Counted from the first letter of the stretch, positions 1-9,825 are shown. The stretch is 64,000 bases of DNA from Halomarina halobia (GCF_029338575.1 NZ_CP119992.1:558001-622000), one strand, 5' to 3'. Notes: a model not told the origin generated them from the letters alone. Made by a program: numbers and translations.

Positions 1-13
1 AATCGGGGCATCG

Positions 14-1243
14 GTGCGGAAATTCTTCGACAGGTACGGACTCGGGTTCGTGATGGTCGCGAGCTACTTCGGCTCGGGCTCGGTGTTCATCGCGAGTTCC
101 GCCGGGGTACAGTACGGCTACGCGCTCCTGTGGGCGGCGATCGGGGCGGTGCTGTTCGGCTTCATGGCCCAGGACATGAGCGCCCGACTCGGCATCTTCG
201 GCGAGTCACTGATGGTCTTCACCCGACGGAAGCTCGGGCGCGTCGGCGCGACGGCCGTCGCGCTCCTGTTGTCGGTCGGCTGCGTCGCGTGGTGCCTGGA
301 GCTGACCGCCGCCGTGGGGAAGGGCGTCGCCGTCCTCTCGGGCGGCGCGGTCGGCTGGCAGCCCGTCGCCGTGCTCACCGGCCTGGCGGCCATCGTCACC
401 GGGGTCCAGAGCTACGACCGCATCGAGCAGGTGATGACGGCGATGATGTTCGCCCTCCTGATCGCCTACCTCGTCGTCGCGGGAGCGAGCGCGCCCGCCC
501 CCGCGGCGGTCGCGACCGGCCTCCTCCCCTCGCTACCCGATCCGGGGGCGCTCACGCTCGTCGCGGCCATCATCGGGACGACGGCGCTCTGGCCGAACTT
601 CTTCCTCGAGTCGATCCTCGTCGAGGAGAAGGGGTGGACCGACGCCGAGAGCGTCCCCACGATGCGCCGCGACCTCGGCCTCGGCTACCTCGTCGGCGGG
701 CTGACGACCGTGGCGATCATCGTCGCCACGGCGGCGGTGCTGCGACCGATGGGGATCAACAGCCTGGAGACGTTCATCACGCCGGGCCGAGCGCTCGCGG
801 AGGTCCTCGGCGGGTGGGCGCTGGTGCTGTTCCTCGTCGGCGCGCTGGCCGCGGCGTTCAACAGCATCGTCCCGATCATGTGGACGCCGGCGTACGTGAT
901 CCCGCAGGCGCTCGGTCACGACGTCACGCCCGACGATCGGGGTTTCAAGCTGCTCTACGCCGGCCTCGTCGCCGTCGGGACGCTCTCGCCGCTCGTCCAC
1001 GAGGTCTTCGGACTCAGCGTCGTCGAGATGATCATCCTCTTTCCGGCCTACAACGGGGTCGTCGGCCTGCCGCTCACCGCCCTGCTCCTGTTCTGGGCGG
1101 TCAACGACGACCGGACGATGGGCGAGCACGACAACGGCCTCGCGCTGAACGTCGTCAACGTGTCGCTCGTCCTGCTCGCGGTCTTCCTCGCCGTCTCCTC
1201 CGCGGGCGACGTGTTCGGCGCGATCCTCTCGGGGAGCCTCTGA
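14..1243 (+). CDS. Nramp-like divalent metal transporter (divergent)
   Basis: Integral membrane protein of 409 residues with about 11 hydrophobic segments. It aligns by eye with Nramp/SLC11 transporters: the first helix region is followed by a YGYALLW stretch and then a Q-D-x-S-A-R-L-G-I-F-G motif typical of the end of TM2. The canonical metal-binding DPGN of TM1 is replaced by GSGS, and the TM6 MPH motif by WPN (in ALWPNFFLESILVEEKGW), so it belongs to a non-canonical branch and its substrate cannot be named. The start taken is a GTG; the frame is open to the window edge, so a longer N-terminus is possible. A TauE-type permease follows after 9 bp, suggesting co-transcription. Confidence 0.75.
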   Translation: MRKFFDRYGLGFVMVASYFGSGSVFIASSAGVQYGYALLWAAIGAVLFGFMAQDMSARLGIFGESLMVFTRRKLGRVGATAVALLLSVGCVAWCLELTAAVGKGVAVLSGGAVGWQPVAVLTGLAAIVTGVQSYDRIEQVMTAMMFALLIAYLVVAGASAPAPAAVATGLLPSLPDPGALTLVAAIIGTTALWPNFFLESILVEEKGWTDAESVPTMRRDLGLGYLVGGLTTVAIIVATAAVLRPMGINSLETFITPGRALAEVLGGWALVLFLVGALAAAFNSIVPIMWTPAYVIPQALGHDVTPDDRGFKLLYAGLVAVGTLSPLVHEVFGLSVVEMIILFPAYNGVVGLPLTALLLFWAVNDDRTMGEHDNGLALNVVNVSLVLLAVFLAVSSAGDVFGAILSGSL

Positions 1244-1252
1244 GGCGTCGCC

Positions 1253-2035
1253 GTGCCCGTGCCCGATCCGACGACGGCGCTCGCGCTCGATCCCGCCACC
1301 GCACTCGCGCTCGTCGCCGTCGCCCTGATCGGCGGTGTCGGCATCACCGCCATCGGTCCCGGCGGCATCCTCGTCACCGCGGCGCTGTTCGCGCTCACGA
1401 CCGCGACGCCGGCCACCGTGGCCGGAACCGCGAGCGCGACGTTCGTCGCCACCGGCCTGCTCGGCGCGGCCGTCTACGCCCGCTCGGGCGAACTCTCGGC
1501 GCGAGCGGGGCGGCGCGACGCGCTGCTGCTCAGCCTGGTGGGCGTCGTCGGCGCGCTCGCGGGGGTGTGGTTGAACGCGCGGCTCCCGACCGCCGCGTTC
1601 GGGATCCTCCTCGGCGCGGTCGTGTCGCTGTCGGGGGCGCTCGTCTGGTGGCGCACCCGCGGCGGGAGCGGCGGGACCGACCGCCCGGGGGGCGGCGCCG
1701 TCGCCGCCATCGGGTTCGGCGTCGGCGTCGTGAGCGGGACGCTCGGCGTCGGCGGCCCGGTGCTCGCCGTCCCGCTGCTCGTCGCGGCCGGAACGCCGAT
1801 GCTCGCGGCCGTCGCCGCCGCGCAGGTGCAGTCCGTCTTCATCGCCGGCGGCGCGACGTTCGGCTACCTCGCGCAGGGGGCGGTGTCGCCGACGCTGACC
1901 CTCCTGGTGGGGGTCCCGGAACTCGTCGGCGCGGTCCTCGGGTGGCGGCTGGCGCACGCCGTGGACGAGATCAGGCTGAAGCGGGCGCTCGCCGCCGTGC
2001 TGGTCGCGCTCGGCCCGTACGTCGCGTTCGCCTAG
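1253..2035 (+). CDS. TauE/SafE-family sulfite exporter-type permease
   Basis: Protein of 260 residues with about 8 hydrophobic segments in two halves. Each half carries the family's glycine-rich signature: GGVGITAIGPGGILVTAALF near residues 27-45 and VGVVSGTLGVGGPVLAVPLL near 160-180, as in the duplicated TauE (PF01925) fold. The family moves sulfonates, sulfite or other anions across the membrane; the substrate is not evident here. The start is GTG, 9 bp after the Nramp-like gene, so the two are probably one transcript. Confidence 0.82.
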   Translation: MPVPDPTTALALDPATALALVAVALIGGVGITAIGPGGILVTAALFALTTATPATVAGTASATFVATGLLGAAVYARSGELSARAGRRDALLLSLVGVVGALAGVWLNARLPTAAFGILLGAVVSLSGALVWWRTRGGSGGTDRPGGGAVAAIGFGVGVVSGTLGVGGPVLAVPLLVAAGTPMLAAVAAAQVQSVFIAGGATFGYLAQGAVSPTLTLLVGVPELVGAVLGWRLAHAVDEIRLKRALAAVLVALGPYVAFA

Positions 2036-2089
2036 GCGGTACGTCGGGTCGGCGCGTCATCGCGTTCGTCGGCCGTCCGGCGTCGGCCC

Positions 2090-2884
2090 TCAGGCGGGCT
2101 CGACGCATCCATCGAGGAATTCGGCGAGCGCCGCGTTCCACGCCTCGCTCTCCTCGATCATCGAGAGGTGGGCCGCGTCGGGAAGGACGGCCAGGTCGCA
2201 GTCGGGGAGCCGCTCGGCGAGGTACTCGTGGAACGCGACGGGAGTGAGGCGGTCGTGCTCGCCGGTCACGGCGAGGCAGGGGACGTCCAGGTCGCCGAGT
2301 CGCTCGCGCGCGTCGAAGGCGTCGCAGGTGAGGAAGTCCCGTTCGGTGATCGCCCGGCCGGTCTCGCGCATGGCGGCCTCGGACGCCGCCCGCGCCTCGT
2401 CGTCGGCGTCGTGGAACAGCATGTCCTCGCCGTGGAGCGTCCGGATCGCGCGCTCGAAGTCGTCGGCGAGCGCGTCCTTCAGGGGGTCGGCGACGCCGAG
2501 CTTCGCGCCGGTTCCGCACAGGACGAGCGCGGCGAGGTCGAGGTCGTCGCGTCGGTCGAGCGCGACGCGCAGGACGACCGCGCCGCCGAGGGAGTTCCCC
2601 GCGAGCACGTCCGCGCCGACCTCGCGGGCGACCGCGAGCACGTCGTCCGCGTAGGCGTCGAGCGTCTCGAGGCCGGGCGGGGTCGTCACGTCGTCGCTCT
2701 CGCTGTGGCCGCTCAGGTCGAGCGCGACCGCCGGACCGGTGTGGCCCCGCCAGCCGTACTGGCGGACCCACACCCCGTGGTTCCCGCCGCTCCCGTGGAC
2801 GTACAGCACCGTCGGGCCGTCGCCGAAGTCCGTCCGGCGGTAGGACGTCGTCCGCCCGTCGTGCGCGACCGTCTCCAGTTCCAT
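2090..2884 (-). CDS. alpha/beta-fold hydrolase
   Basis: Hydrolase of 264 residues if started at the ATG at 2884, preferred over upstream in-frame codons because the fold begins right after it (MELETVAHDG). Motifs in order are an HGSGGN oxyanion-hole loop, the nucleophile elbow GNSLGG (Ser nucleophile), an Asp acid in a GEHDRLT loop, and the catalytic His in DAAHLSMIEE near the C-terminus. A cap region of about 70 residues lies between strands 6 and 7. It is an esterase, haloperoxidase-like or lactonase-like enzyme of unknown substrate, convergent with the TauE gene and presumably cytoplasmic since no signal peptide is seen. Confidence 0.83.
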   Translation of the reverse strand: MELETVAHDGRTTSYRRTDFGDGPTVLYVHGSGGNHGVWVRQYGWRGHTGPAVALDLSGHSESDDVTTPPGLETLDAYADDVLAVAREVGADVLAGNSLGGAVVLRVALDRRDDLDLAALVLCGTGAKLGVADPLKDALADDFERAIRTLHGEDMLFHDADDEARAASEAAMRETGRAITERDFLTCDAFDARERLGDLDVPCLAVTGEHDRLTPVAFHEYLAERLPDCDLAVLPDAAHLSMIEESEAWNAALAEFLDGCVEPA

Positions 2885-3063
2885 GGCCGTCCTCCGCACA
2901 GGCGCGACATAAATCACGGGACCGTCGCGGGACCATCGGCGGAGCCACAACACCGTCGCTCCGCCGACCATCGACCGCACCCCTCGGACGGCCTGTCGGT
3001 GCGGACCGCAAATCCACCGAAACAGTATAGACCCTCCGCCGTCTCTCGATTTCTTCGGGAAAG

Positions 3064-3098
3064 GTTTAAATAGAAACGTGACTAACTACGAGTTAGTC
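3064..3098 (+). promoter_or_regulatory. TATA box plus perfect 8-bp palindrome at the cdc48 operon promoter
   Basis: A TTTAAATA box (3064-3071) lies about 30 nt upstream of the ATG at 3100. Between them GACTAACT (3080-3087) and AGTTAGTC (3091-3098) form a perfect inverted repeat with a 3-nt centre. The expected transcription start (about 25 nt past TATA) falls inside it, so it looks more like a repressor operator at the start site than a 5'UTR hairpin. Confidence 0.6.
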
Positions 3099-3099
3099 T

Positions 3100-3333
3100 A
3101 TGAGCAATCAGCAGCGGTTCACAGAGCGTGAGGATCCGATCCGCCGGTACGACTACGAGGACTCGGTGGTGTTCGCCGCCGACCTCGGCGGCGTCCGCGA
3201 CGCGGACGTCGACGTGGTCGACGGGACCGCGATCATCGTCATCGACGGCCAGCAGTACGAATTCGCCGTTCCCGACGGCGACGCGCAAGCGTTTATCAAA
3301 AACGGGGTCGTCACTATCGAGGTGAAACAATGA
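3100..3333 (+). CDS. small Hsp20/CS-fold-like protein coupled to Cdc48
   Basis: Acidic protein of 77 residues. After a charged N-terminus it is almost all short beta strands: [30 protein letters not shown], and a C-terminal [10 protein letters not shown]. The last motif resembles the final strands of Hsp20/alpha-crystallin proteins, and the length suits a truncated single sandwich. Its stop codon overlaps the start of cdc48 by 4 nt (ATGA), so the two are translationally coupled and a Cdc48 partner or adaptor role is plausible. I believe haloarchaeal relatives carry a DUF label, but no experimental function is known to me. Confidence 0.75.
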   Translation: MSNQQRFTEREDPIRRYDYEDSVVFAADLGGVRDADVDVVDGTAIIVIDGQQYEFAVPDGDAQAFIKNGVVTIEVKQ

Positions 3334-5594
3334 AGCTCACCGTCAAACCCCTGAAACAGAAGGACGCCGGGCGAGGGCTCGCCGCCATCGACCGCAGAGC
3401 GATGGCCGACCTCGACCTGGAGAACGGCGACTACATCCTCATCCGCGGCGGTGAGGGGCGCGCCGTCGCGCGGGTCTGGCCGGGCTACCCCGAGGACGAG
3501 GGCAAGGGCGTCATCCGCATCGACGGCCGGCTCCGCCAGGAGGCGGGCGTCGGCATCGACGATCGCGTCGAGGTGGAGACGGCGGACGTCAAACCCGCCA
3601 CGGCCGTCACCGTGGCGCTTCCGCAGAACCTCCGCATCCGGGGGAACATCGGCGGCCACATCCGCGACAAGCTGAGCGGACAGGCCGTCACGAAGGGACA
3701 GACCGTCCCGTTCTCGCTCGGGTTCGGCCCCCTCTCGTCGATGTCCGGCCAGCGCATCCCGCTCAAGATCGCGGAGACGAAGCCGACCGGCACCGTCGTC
3801 GTCACCGACTCGACGGAGGTGCAGGTGAGCGAGAAGCCCGCCGAACAGATCGTCTCCCAGCCGAGCGCTGAGAACGGCGGTACGCCGAGCGTCACCTACG
3901 AGGACATCGGCGGACTCGACGACGAGCTCGAGCAGGTCCGCGAGATGATCGAACTGCCCATGCGCCACCCCGAGCTGTTCCGCCAGCTCGGCATCGAGCC
4001 GCCGAAGGGCGTCCTCCTGCACGGGCCGCCCGGTACCGGCAAGACGCTGATGGCGAAGGCCGTCGCCAACGAGATCGACGCGTACTTCACCGACATCTCC
4101 GGGCCGGAGATCATGTCGAAGTACTACGGGGAGAGCGAGGAGCAGCTCCGCGAGGTGTTCGAGGAGGCCTCGGACAACGCGCCCGCGATCGTCTTCATCG
4201 ACGAGCTCGACTCCATCGCGCCCAAGCGCGGCGAGACGAGCGGCGACGTGGAGCGCCGCGTCGTCGCGCAACTCCTCTCGCTGATGGACGGCCTCGAGGA
4301 GCGCGGGCAGGTCACCGTCATCGGCGCGACCAACCGCCTCGACGCGCTCGACCCCGCGCTCCGGCGCGGCGGCCGGTTCGACCGCGAGATCGAGATCGGC
4401 GTCCCCGACAAGGGCGGTCGCAAGGAGATCCTGCAGGTCCACACCCGCGGGATGCCCCTCGCCGAGGACGTGAACCTCGACGTCTACGCCGAGAACACCC
4501 ACGGCTTCGTCGGGGCCGACCTCGAATCGCTGTCCAAGGAGGCCGCGATGAACGCGCTCCGGCGCATCCGCCCCGAACTCGACCTCGAGAGCGACGAGAT
4601 CGACGCCGAGGTGCTCGAATCACTCCGCGTCACCGAGAACGACTTCCGCGAGGCGCTGAAGGGCATCACGCCCTCCGCGCTCCGGGAGGTGTTCGTCGAG
4701 GTGCCGGACATCACCTGGAACGACGTCGGCGGACTGGAGGACACCAAGGAGCGCCTCCGCGAGACCATCCAGTGGCCCCTCGAGTACCCCGAGGTGTTCG
4801 AGGCCATGGACATGGAGGCCGCCAAGGGCGTGCTGCTGTACGGGCCGCCGGGGACGGGTAAGACCCTCCTCGCCAAGGCGGTCGCCAACGAGTCCCAGAG
4901 CAACTTCATCTCCATCAAGGGGCCGGAGTTGCTCAACAAGTACGTCGGCGAGTCCGAGCGGGGCGTCCGCGACGTCTTCGAGAAGGCCCGGTCGAACGCA
5001 CCGACGGTGGTGTTCTTCGACGAGATCGACTCCATCGCGGGCCAGCGCGGGCGCAACATGAGCGACTCGGGCGTCGGCGAGCGCGTCGTCTCCCAGTTGC
5101 TCACCGAACTCGACGGGCTCGAGGAACTCGAGGACGTCGTCGTGGTCGCCGCGACCAACCGCCCCGACCTCATCGACACGGCGCTCATGCGCCCCGGCCG
5201 CCTCGACCGGCACGTCCACGTGCCCGTCCCGGACGAGGCGGCCCGCCGCGCCATCTTCGGGGTCCACACCCGCGAGAAGCCGCTGGCGGACGACGTCGAC
5301 CTCGACCGCCTCGCCCGGCGGACGGAGGGCTACGTCGGCGCGGACATCGAGGCCGTCTGCCGCGAGGCCGCGATGATCGCCTCCCGCGACTTCATCAAGA
5401 GCGTCGACCGGGAGGAGATCGAGGGCTCCATCGGCAACGTCCGGATCACGATGGACCACTTCGAGCGGGCGCTCGACGAGGTCAACGCGAGCGTCACCGA
5501 CGAGGTCCGCGAGCGCTACGAGGAGATCGAGGAGGCATTCTCGAGCGGCGAGACCGCCGCCGACCGCGAGCAGGTCTCCCGGACGTTCCAATAG
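3330..5594 (+). CDS. cdc48: CDC48/VCP-type AAA+ ATPase
   Basis: Protein of 754 residues with the full p97/VAT layout. A double-psi/beta-clam N domain (about 1-185) is followed by the D1 AAA module with Walker A GPPGTGKT near residue 231 and Walker [12 protein letters not shown] near 287. The D2 module has a second GPPGTGKT near 504 and Walker [12 protein letters not shown] near 560; arginine-finger motifs ([19 protein letters not shown]) are present in both. The hexameric unfoldase extracts and unfolds substrates, in archaea probably feeding the proteasome. It is the second gene of an operon with a small Hsp20-like protein and is followed by a T-rich terminator. Confidence 0.97.
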   Translation: MKLTVKPLKQKDAGRGLAAIDRRAMADLDLENGDYILIRGGEGRAVARVWPGYPEDEGKGVIRIDGRLRQEAGVGIDDRVEVETADVKPATAVTVALPQNLRIRGNIGGHIRDKLSGQAVTKGQTVPFSLGFGPLSSMSGQRIPLKIAETKPTGTVVVTDSTEVQVSEKPAEQIVSQPSAENGGTPSVTYEDIGGLDDELEQVREMIELPMRHPELFRQLGIEPPKGVLLHGPPGTGKTLMAKAVANEIDAYFTDISGPEIMSKYYGESEEQLREVFEEASDNAPAIVFIDELDSIAPKRGETSGDVERRVVAQLLSLMDGLEERGQVTVIGATNRLDALDPALRRGGRFDREIEIGVPDKGGRKEILQVHTRGMPLAEDVNLDVYAENTHGFVGADLESLSKEAAMNALRRIRPELDLESDEIDAEVLESLRVTENDFREALKGITPSALREVFVEVPDITWNDVGGLEDTKERLRETIQWPLEYPEVFEAMDMEAAKGVLLYGPPGTGKTLLAKAVANESQSNFISIKGPELLNKYVGESERGVRDVFEKARSNAPTVVFFDEIDSIAGQRGRNMSDSGVGERVVSQLLTELDGLEELEDVVVVAATNRPDLIDTALMRPGRLDRHVHVPVPDEAARRAIFGVHTREKPLADDVDLDRLARRTEGYVGADIEAVCREAAMIASRDFIKSVDREEIEGSIGNVRITMDHFERALDEVNASVTDEVRERYEEIEEAFSSGETAADREQVSRTFQ

Positions 5595-5597
5595 CAC

Positions 5598-5603
5598 TTT
5601 TTT
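5598..5603 (+). terminator. T-tract terminator after cdc48
   Basis: A run of six T residues just 4 nt past the cdc48 stop codon fits the archaeal oligo-T intrinsic terminator. The following 237 bp up to the GINS stop codon hold no convincing gene. Confidence 0.5.
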
Positions 5604-5840
5604 AACCGGGGGCCTCGCACCCGCCTTCGGCGGACGCTCGACTACGACCTCCCCAGGTGCTCCTCCGCTCGCAGTACGACACCGGATAATGCCGTTCGCC
5701 GACGCTCGGCGATCGTACCCTCGATTTTATAAGCGATTACGGGACCAGCGACGGCCGTGCGTTGACGCATCGCCGCCGACGGTCCCGCGGGAGCGCGACA
5801 CAGCCGTCGGCGAGGGGTACGTGTCGCCTGTCAGCCCGAC

Positions 5841-6728
5841 TCAGTCCAGCCGCTCGGCCGCGTCGCGCTGGAGGAGCGGCCGGGCGTTCGGCGTCGGGAG
5901 CGTTACCACGTCCTCGGTACGGAGGTCGTAGGCGCGCTCGTCGACGCCGAGGATCTCGCCGACGTCGGCGGTGATGCGGACGACCGTCCGCTCGACCGCC
6001 TCGTCGTCGGGAGAGCCATCCGCGGGCGTCTCGTCGGTCGTCCGGGGCGCGTCCGGCGGCGTCGGGTCGTCGTCACCGCCGCGCTCGGGGGCCGGCCGGC
6101 CCTCCGGTTCGGGCGGTGCGTCCGGGGGAACGGGATCCCCGGCGTCGTCGGTCGTCGGCGTCGGATCGGTCCGCGACGCCGCGGGGCCCGAACCCATCGC
6201 GTCGGCGGCGTTCACGCTCCGCGACGCGTCGGCAGCGGCGTCGTCGGAGGGAGACGCCTCCTCGGTCGGGGGGCGTTCGGCGTCCGCCGTCGATCCCTCG
6301 CCCCCCGTCGAGCCGGGGGCAGGTGCGCCGCCGTCCGCTCCGTCGTCGAGCGCGTCGTCGAGGACGCGCGCGCGGTTCTCCTCGATGGCACCGACGAGCC
6401 GCCCGAACACGTCCTGCTCCTCGCGCGTGAGCCCCGACGCGTCCGCGGCCATCCCCGCGGCCTCGAGGCTGGCCTGCTTGACCAGCTTCCCGATTCGCCG
6501 CTCGTAGATGGCCTCGACGGTGCGCTCGGCGGTCTTGATGTCGTCCGTGAGCCGCCGCACCTCCGGCGCGTCGAAGGGGTCGGCGGCGCGCTCGGCGGCG
6601 CGCTCGCGCTCCTCGCGGAGCTGGCGGATGAACCGACCGGCCTCCTGGTAGAAGGACTCCCGGAGCTGTTGGAGGCTGTCGGTCTGCCGCTCTCGGCTCT
6701 GTGCCGACTGGAGTTCGTCGAGGTTCAT
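5841..6728 (-). CDS. GINS complex subunit (Gins51/Sld5-Psf1 type)
   Basis: Protein of 295 residues, start chosen at MNLDELQSAQ because that ATG overlaps the stop of the primase gene by 4 nt. Residues about 1-130 form the helical GINS A-domain (LQQLRESFYQEAGRFIRQL then VEAIYERRIGKLVKQAS). A long disordered acidic linker rich in D, P, S and T (about 140-240) leads to a C-terminal beta domain (VVRITADVGEILGVDERAY ... DVVTLPTPNARPLL), the usual Gins51 order. GINS links MCM helicase with GAN/RecJ and primase at the replication fork. Coupling to priS is conserved in archaea and supports the call. The unusually long linker is typical of haloarchaea. Confidence 0.88.
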   Translation of the reverse strand: MNLDELQSAQSRERQTDSLQQLRESFYQEAGRFIRQLREERERAAERAADPFDAPEVRRLTDDIKTAERTVEAIYERRIGKLVKQASLEAAGMAADASGLTREEQDVFGRLVGAIEENRARVLDDALDDGADGGAPAPGSTGGEGSTADAERPPTEEASPSDDAAADASRSVNAADAMGSGPAASRTDPTPTTDDAGDPVPPDAPPEPEGRPAPERGGDDDPTPPDAPRTTDETPADGSPDDEAVERTVVRITADVGEILGVDERAYDLRTEDVVTLPTPNARPLLQRDAAERLD

Positions 6729-7906
6729 TCTGCCGCCTTCTCCGCGTCGCCGCGCGCCATCAGGAACACGCCGACGCACTCTCGAACCGTATTGTTTCCG
6801 TCCGTAATATTATGTGTTTCCCCGCTCAGGCGCACGGCCCGCGGACCGTCGGCGTCGATGCGGATCTCGTGATCGCGGAACGTCTCCGGGACTGCGTCGA
6901 CGAGCGGGTCGAAGTCCCGCAGTTCGTCGCGGTCGATGCGCGTGACGGCGAGGCCGCTCCCGCCGTGGAGGCTCCCCGGTAGCCGGATGAGGCGGTTGAT
7001 GTCCGTCGTCACCGGCTCGTCGATGGGCGCGTTCTCGGCCTCGATGGCCCGCTCGGTGAGCAGGTCGGCGAGGGTCCGGGTATACTGCCCGGCCGCCTCG
7101 AGGTTACCCGCCGCGATCTCGTCGTAGTTGTCCGTCATCGCCGCATAGAGCGTCGCCGCCCCCTTCTCGCCGATCCCGTCGAACTCGCGGAGGCGCGCCA
7201 CCCCCGCCTCCTCGTCGAGCGCGCGGACCTCGTCGGCGAGCGCGACGATGCGGGCGTGGACGCGCCGCCCCCACCCGCCGTCGGCGCGGAGGATGCGCTT
7301 CTCGACGGGGTTCTTCAGGCCGAGACCGGAGACCGTCTCGACGCGCGTGAGGTCGTCCACGCGGTCGATGCCGCGGCCGCGGACGTAATCGACGATCTCG
7401 CGGCGCTGCTCCCGGTCTAGTCGGCGGATCGCCGGGTCGCGGACGTGGACGTGGTAGCCCCGCCCGCCGGAGAAGACGACGGTGAGGTCCTCGAAGCCGA
7501 AGTCGTCTTCGAGAAAGGACAGCAGCCTGAACAGCGCCTCCTTGCAGGTGGCGAGCATGTCCGCGTAGGCGTCGCCGTCGGGATCCACGCCGGGGAGGTG
7601 GTCGGCGTCGAGGTCGAAGACGAGGTCCGACTCCCGCCACCCCTTCTCGTTCATCGACCGCGCGCCGGGGTCGGCGTAGCGCCCCGCCGAGAAGTAGACG
7701 TGGCGGGGGCGCTCGCGGGAGAGGAACGTCCCGAGGTCGCCGAGGTCGAGGTGGGAGTTGTGCCGGATCATCGTCGTCCCCGACCCCGACGTGAAGGGGA
7801 TGTACCCCCACTCGCGCTCCTCGAACGCGGGGGGCGGCGTCAGCTCCGTTCGTCGATAGTAGTCGCCGAACCGTCCCCGGAGGTACTCGCGCGTCCGATC
7901 GTTCAT
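6725..7906 (-). CDS. priS: DNA primase small (catalytic) subunit PriS
   Basis: Protein of 393 residues that synthesises RNA/DNA primers as the catalytic subunit of archaeal/eukaryotic primase. The metal-binding acidic pair is D98 and D100 in SDLVFDLDADHL. The SGGRGYHVHV nucleotide-binding segment and a later TTDINRLIRLPGSLHGGSG block, which carries the third acidic residue and the RLPGS signature, complete the active site. The length is normal for haloarchaea. Its stop overlaps the downstream GINS start (ATGA), so primase and GINS are co-translated. The large subunit PriL is not in this window. Confidence 0.96.
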   Translation of the reverse strand: MNDRTREYLRGRFGDYYRRTELTPPPAFEEREWGYIPFTSGSGTTMIRHNSHLDLGDLGTFLSRERPRHVYFSAGRYADPGARSMNEKGWRESDLVFDLDADHLPGVDPDGDAYADMLATCKEALFRLLSFLEDDFGFEDLTVVFSGGRGYHVHVRDPAIRRLDREQRREIVDYVRGRGIDRVDDLTRVETVSGLGLKNPVEKRILRADGGWGRRVHARIVALADEVRALDEEAGVARLREFDGIGEKGAATLYAAMTDNYDEIAAGNLEAAGQYTRTLADLLTERAIEAENAPIDEPVTTDINRLIRLPGSLHGGSGLAVTRIDRDELRDFDPLVDAVPETFRDHEIRIDADGPRAVRLSGETHNITDGNNTVRECVGVFLMARGDAEKAAE

Positions 7907-7983
7907 GCGTCACGGTACATCCGGGCGCGAGGACAAGAAGGCGTCGGGTTGAATCCCGACCGAGAGACTGTGTCGTGTTCGTG

Positions 7984-9825
7984 TCAGATCCCCTCGACGG
8001 CACCCTGGCGTCGGGGGTCGGCCGCGCCGACGTACTCCCCGGAGTCGGGGTCGACGAGGATGACCTGCGCGTTGCCGAGCTGCGTCGCCTCCGACTCGAA
8101 GGAGAAGCCCGCTCGCCCGAGCACTCCTCGGACGCCCCGCGGGACGCCGGCCTCCCAGAGGACCTCCGGGTCGGTGTCCTTGTAGACCCGCGGCGCGGCG
8201 ACGGCCTGCCGAACGCCCATCCCGAACTCGACGACGTTGAGGACGATCTGCGCGACCGTCGTGATGATGGTCTTCCCGCCGGGCGAGCCGACGGTCATGA
8301 ACGGCTCCCCGTCCCTGAAGACGATCGTCGGGCTCGTGCTGCTGAGCGGGCGCTTCCACGGCTGGACCTCGTTCGGCCCGCCGGGGACGGCGTCGAAGTC
8401 GGTGAGCTCGTTGTTCAACATGAAGCCGTAGTCCGGGACCATCAGCCCGGAGCCGAAGAACTGCTCGATGGTGCTGGTCCACGAGACGAGGTTCCCCTCC
8501 CCGTCGGCGGTGGTGAAGTGCGTCGTCTGCCCGCGGTCGCGGACCCGCCCTTGCTCGAGGTCACCGCGGCCGACCGGCGTGACGCGGTACGGTTTGCCGG
8601 GCTGGTAGTCCCACGGGTTCCCCGGTTCGAGCGGCGACAGCGCCTCGCGATCCGGGCGGATCAGGTCGCGGCGGGTCGCGAGGTACGCCTCGTCGAACAG
8701 GCCCTGCCACGGCGCGTCCACGAACGCCTTGTCGCCCATGTACTCCCCGCGGTCGGCGTAGGCGAGGCCGAACGCCTCGAGGAGCACCTCGTACGTCTCG
8801 GGCGAGTAGCGACCGTTCCGCCGCAGTTCGAACGGCTCGACGAGCTTCAGGATCTGTCCGATGGTGAGCCCGCCCGAGCTCGGCAGCGACTGCGTGCGGA
8901 CGGTCACGTCCCGGTACTCGGCGTACTCCGGGTGGTCGATGGTGACGTTGTAGCGCGCGAGGTCGGAGGGAAGCATGCTCCCGCCAGCGTCCCGCACCGT
9001 CTCGGCGAGCGCCTCGCCGATCTCGCCCTTGTAGAACGCGCCGATGCCCGCATCGCGGACGGTGCGGAAGGTGTCGGCCAGGTCGGGCTGGACGAGTGTC
9101 TCGCCCTCCGCGAGCGGGTCGCCGCCGGGTGCGAAGACCTCGCTCGCGGCCTCGTTGAACACTTCGGCGTTCCCGGCGATGGCCTCGGCGAGCGCCGCAT
9201 CCACGGTCACCTCCGGGCCGTCCTCCCCCGCCAGACCGATCGACGGACCGACGAGGTCAGAGAGCTCCATCGTCCCGAACCGCTTGAGCGCGACGTCCGC
9301 CGCGCGGAGGGTGCCCGGGACGCCGACCGCGTCGCCGCTGGCGCGGCGCTCCTGGAACGGGATCGGTTCGCCGTCGTCGTCGAGGAACATCTCCGGGTCC
9401 GCGCCGAAGGGGGCGCGCTCGCGGTTGTCGATCGCGTAGAGTTCGTCCTCCTCGGCCACGTAGACGACCATGAACCCGCCGCCGCCGATGCCACTCGTGT
9501 GCGGCTGGACGACGTTCAGCGCGAACTGGACGGCGACGGCGGCGTCGATCGCGTTCCCGCCGTTACGCAGTACCTCCGCGCCGATCGACGTCGCCTGCGG
9601 GTGGAGCGACGACACCATCCCCTCGGAACTGCGCGCGACCGGAACGTCGCCCGGCGTGATCCCGTCGCCCCCCGACTCCTGCGCCGACGCCGCGCCGACC
9701 GGCAGCGCGCTCGCGCCGAGCGTCGCCGCCGATCCCTTCAGGAACGTCCGTCGGTCGGTCCTCGTCCCCTCGACCTCGGTCGATTCGTCCTCGGTACCGC
9801 TCTCGTCTCCGCCGCGAACTGGCAT
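7984..9825 (-). CDS. ggt: Tat-exported gamma-glutamyltranspeptidase
   Basis: Protein of 613 residues that hydrolyses or transfers gamma-glutamyl groups. The N-terminus carries a twin-arginine signal (TDRRTFLKGSAATLGASALP, about residues 24-43), so it is exported folded. The Ntn-hydrolase autocleavage site is the TTHF motif (GQTTHFTTADGEGNLVSWTS), whose first Thr becomes the catalytic nucleophile of the small subunit. GIGGGGFMVVY and NGGNAIDAAVAVQ near the N-terminus and GSPGGKTI near the C-terminus are family signatures. Haloarchaea are known to use gamma-glutamylcysteine as a thiol, which may be a substrate; that is inference. Transcribed alone from an AT-rich promoter. Confidence 0.95.
   Translation of the reverse strand: MPVRGGDESGTEDESTEVEGTRTDRRTFLKGSAATLGASALPVGAASAQESGGDGITPGDVPVARSSEGMVSSLHPQATSIGAEVLRNGGNAIDAAVAVQFALNVVQPHTSGIGGGGFMVVYVAEEDELYAIDNRERAPFGADPEMFLDDDGEPIPFQERRASGDAVGVPGTLRAADVALKRFGTMELSDLVGPSIGLAGEDGPEVTVDAALAEAIAGNAEVFNEAASEVFAPGGDPLAEGETLVQPDLADTFRTVRDAGIGAFYKGEIGEALAETVRDAGGSMLPSDLARYNVTIDHPEYAEYRDVTVRTQSLPSSGGLTIGQILKLVEPFELRRNGRYSPETYEVLLEAFGLAYADRGEYMGDKAFVDAPWQGLFDEAYLATRRDLIRPDREALSPLEPGNPWDYQPGKPYRVTPVGRGDLEQGRVRDRGQTTHFTTADGEGNLVSWTSTIEQFFGSGLMVPDYGFMLNNELTDFDAVPGGPNEVQPWKRPLSSTSPTIVFRDGEPFMTVGSPGGKTIITTVAQIVLNVVEFGMGVRQAVAAPRVYKDTDPEVLWEAGVPRGVRGVLGRAGFSFESEATQLGNAQVILVDPDSGEYVGAADPRRQGAVEGI

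Noticed and set aside
2885..2980. Longer N-terminus for the alpha/beta hydrolase
   Set aside because: The added residues (MRSMVGGATVLWLRRWSRDG) look like a leader only superficially, and the domain starts directly at the downstream ATG.
7940..7965. tRNA-like T-arm (GGGTTGAATCCC)
   Set aside because: The T-loop consensus is not met and no acceptor, D or anticodon arms could be fitted around it.
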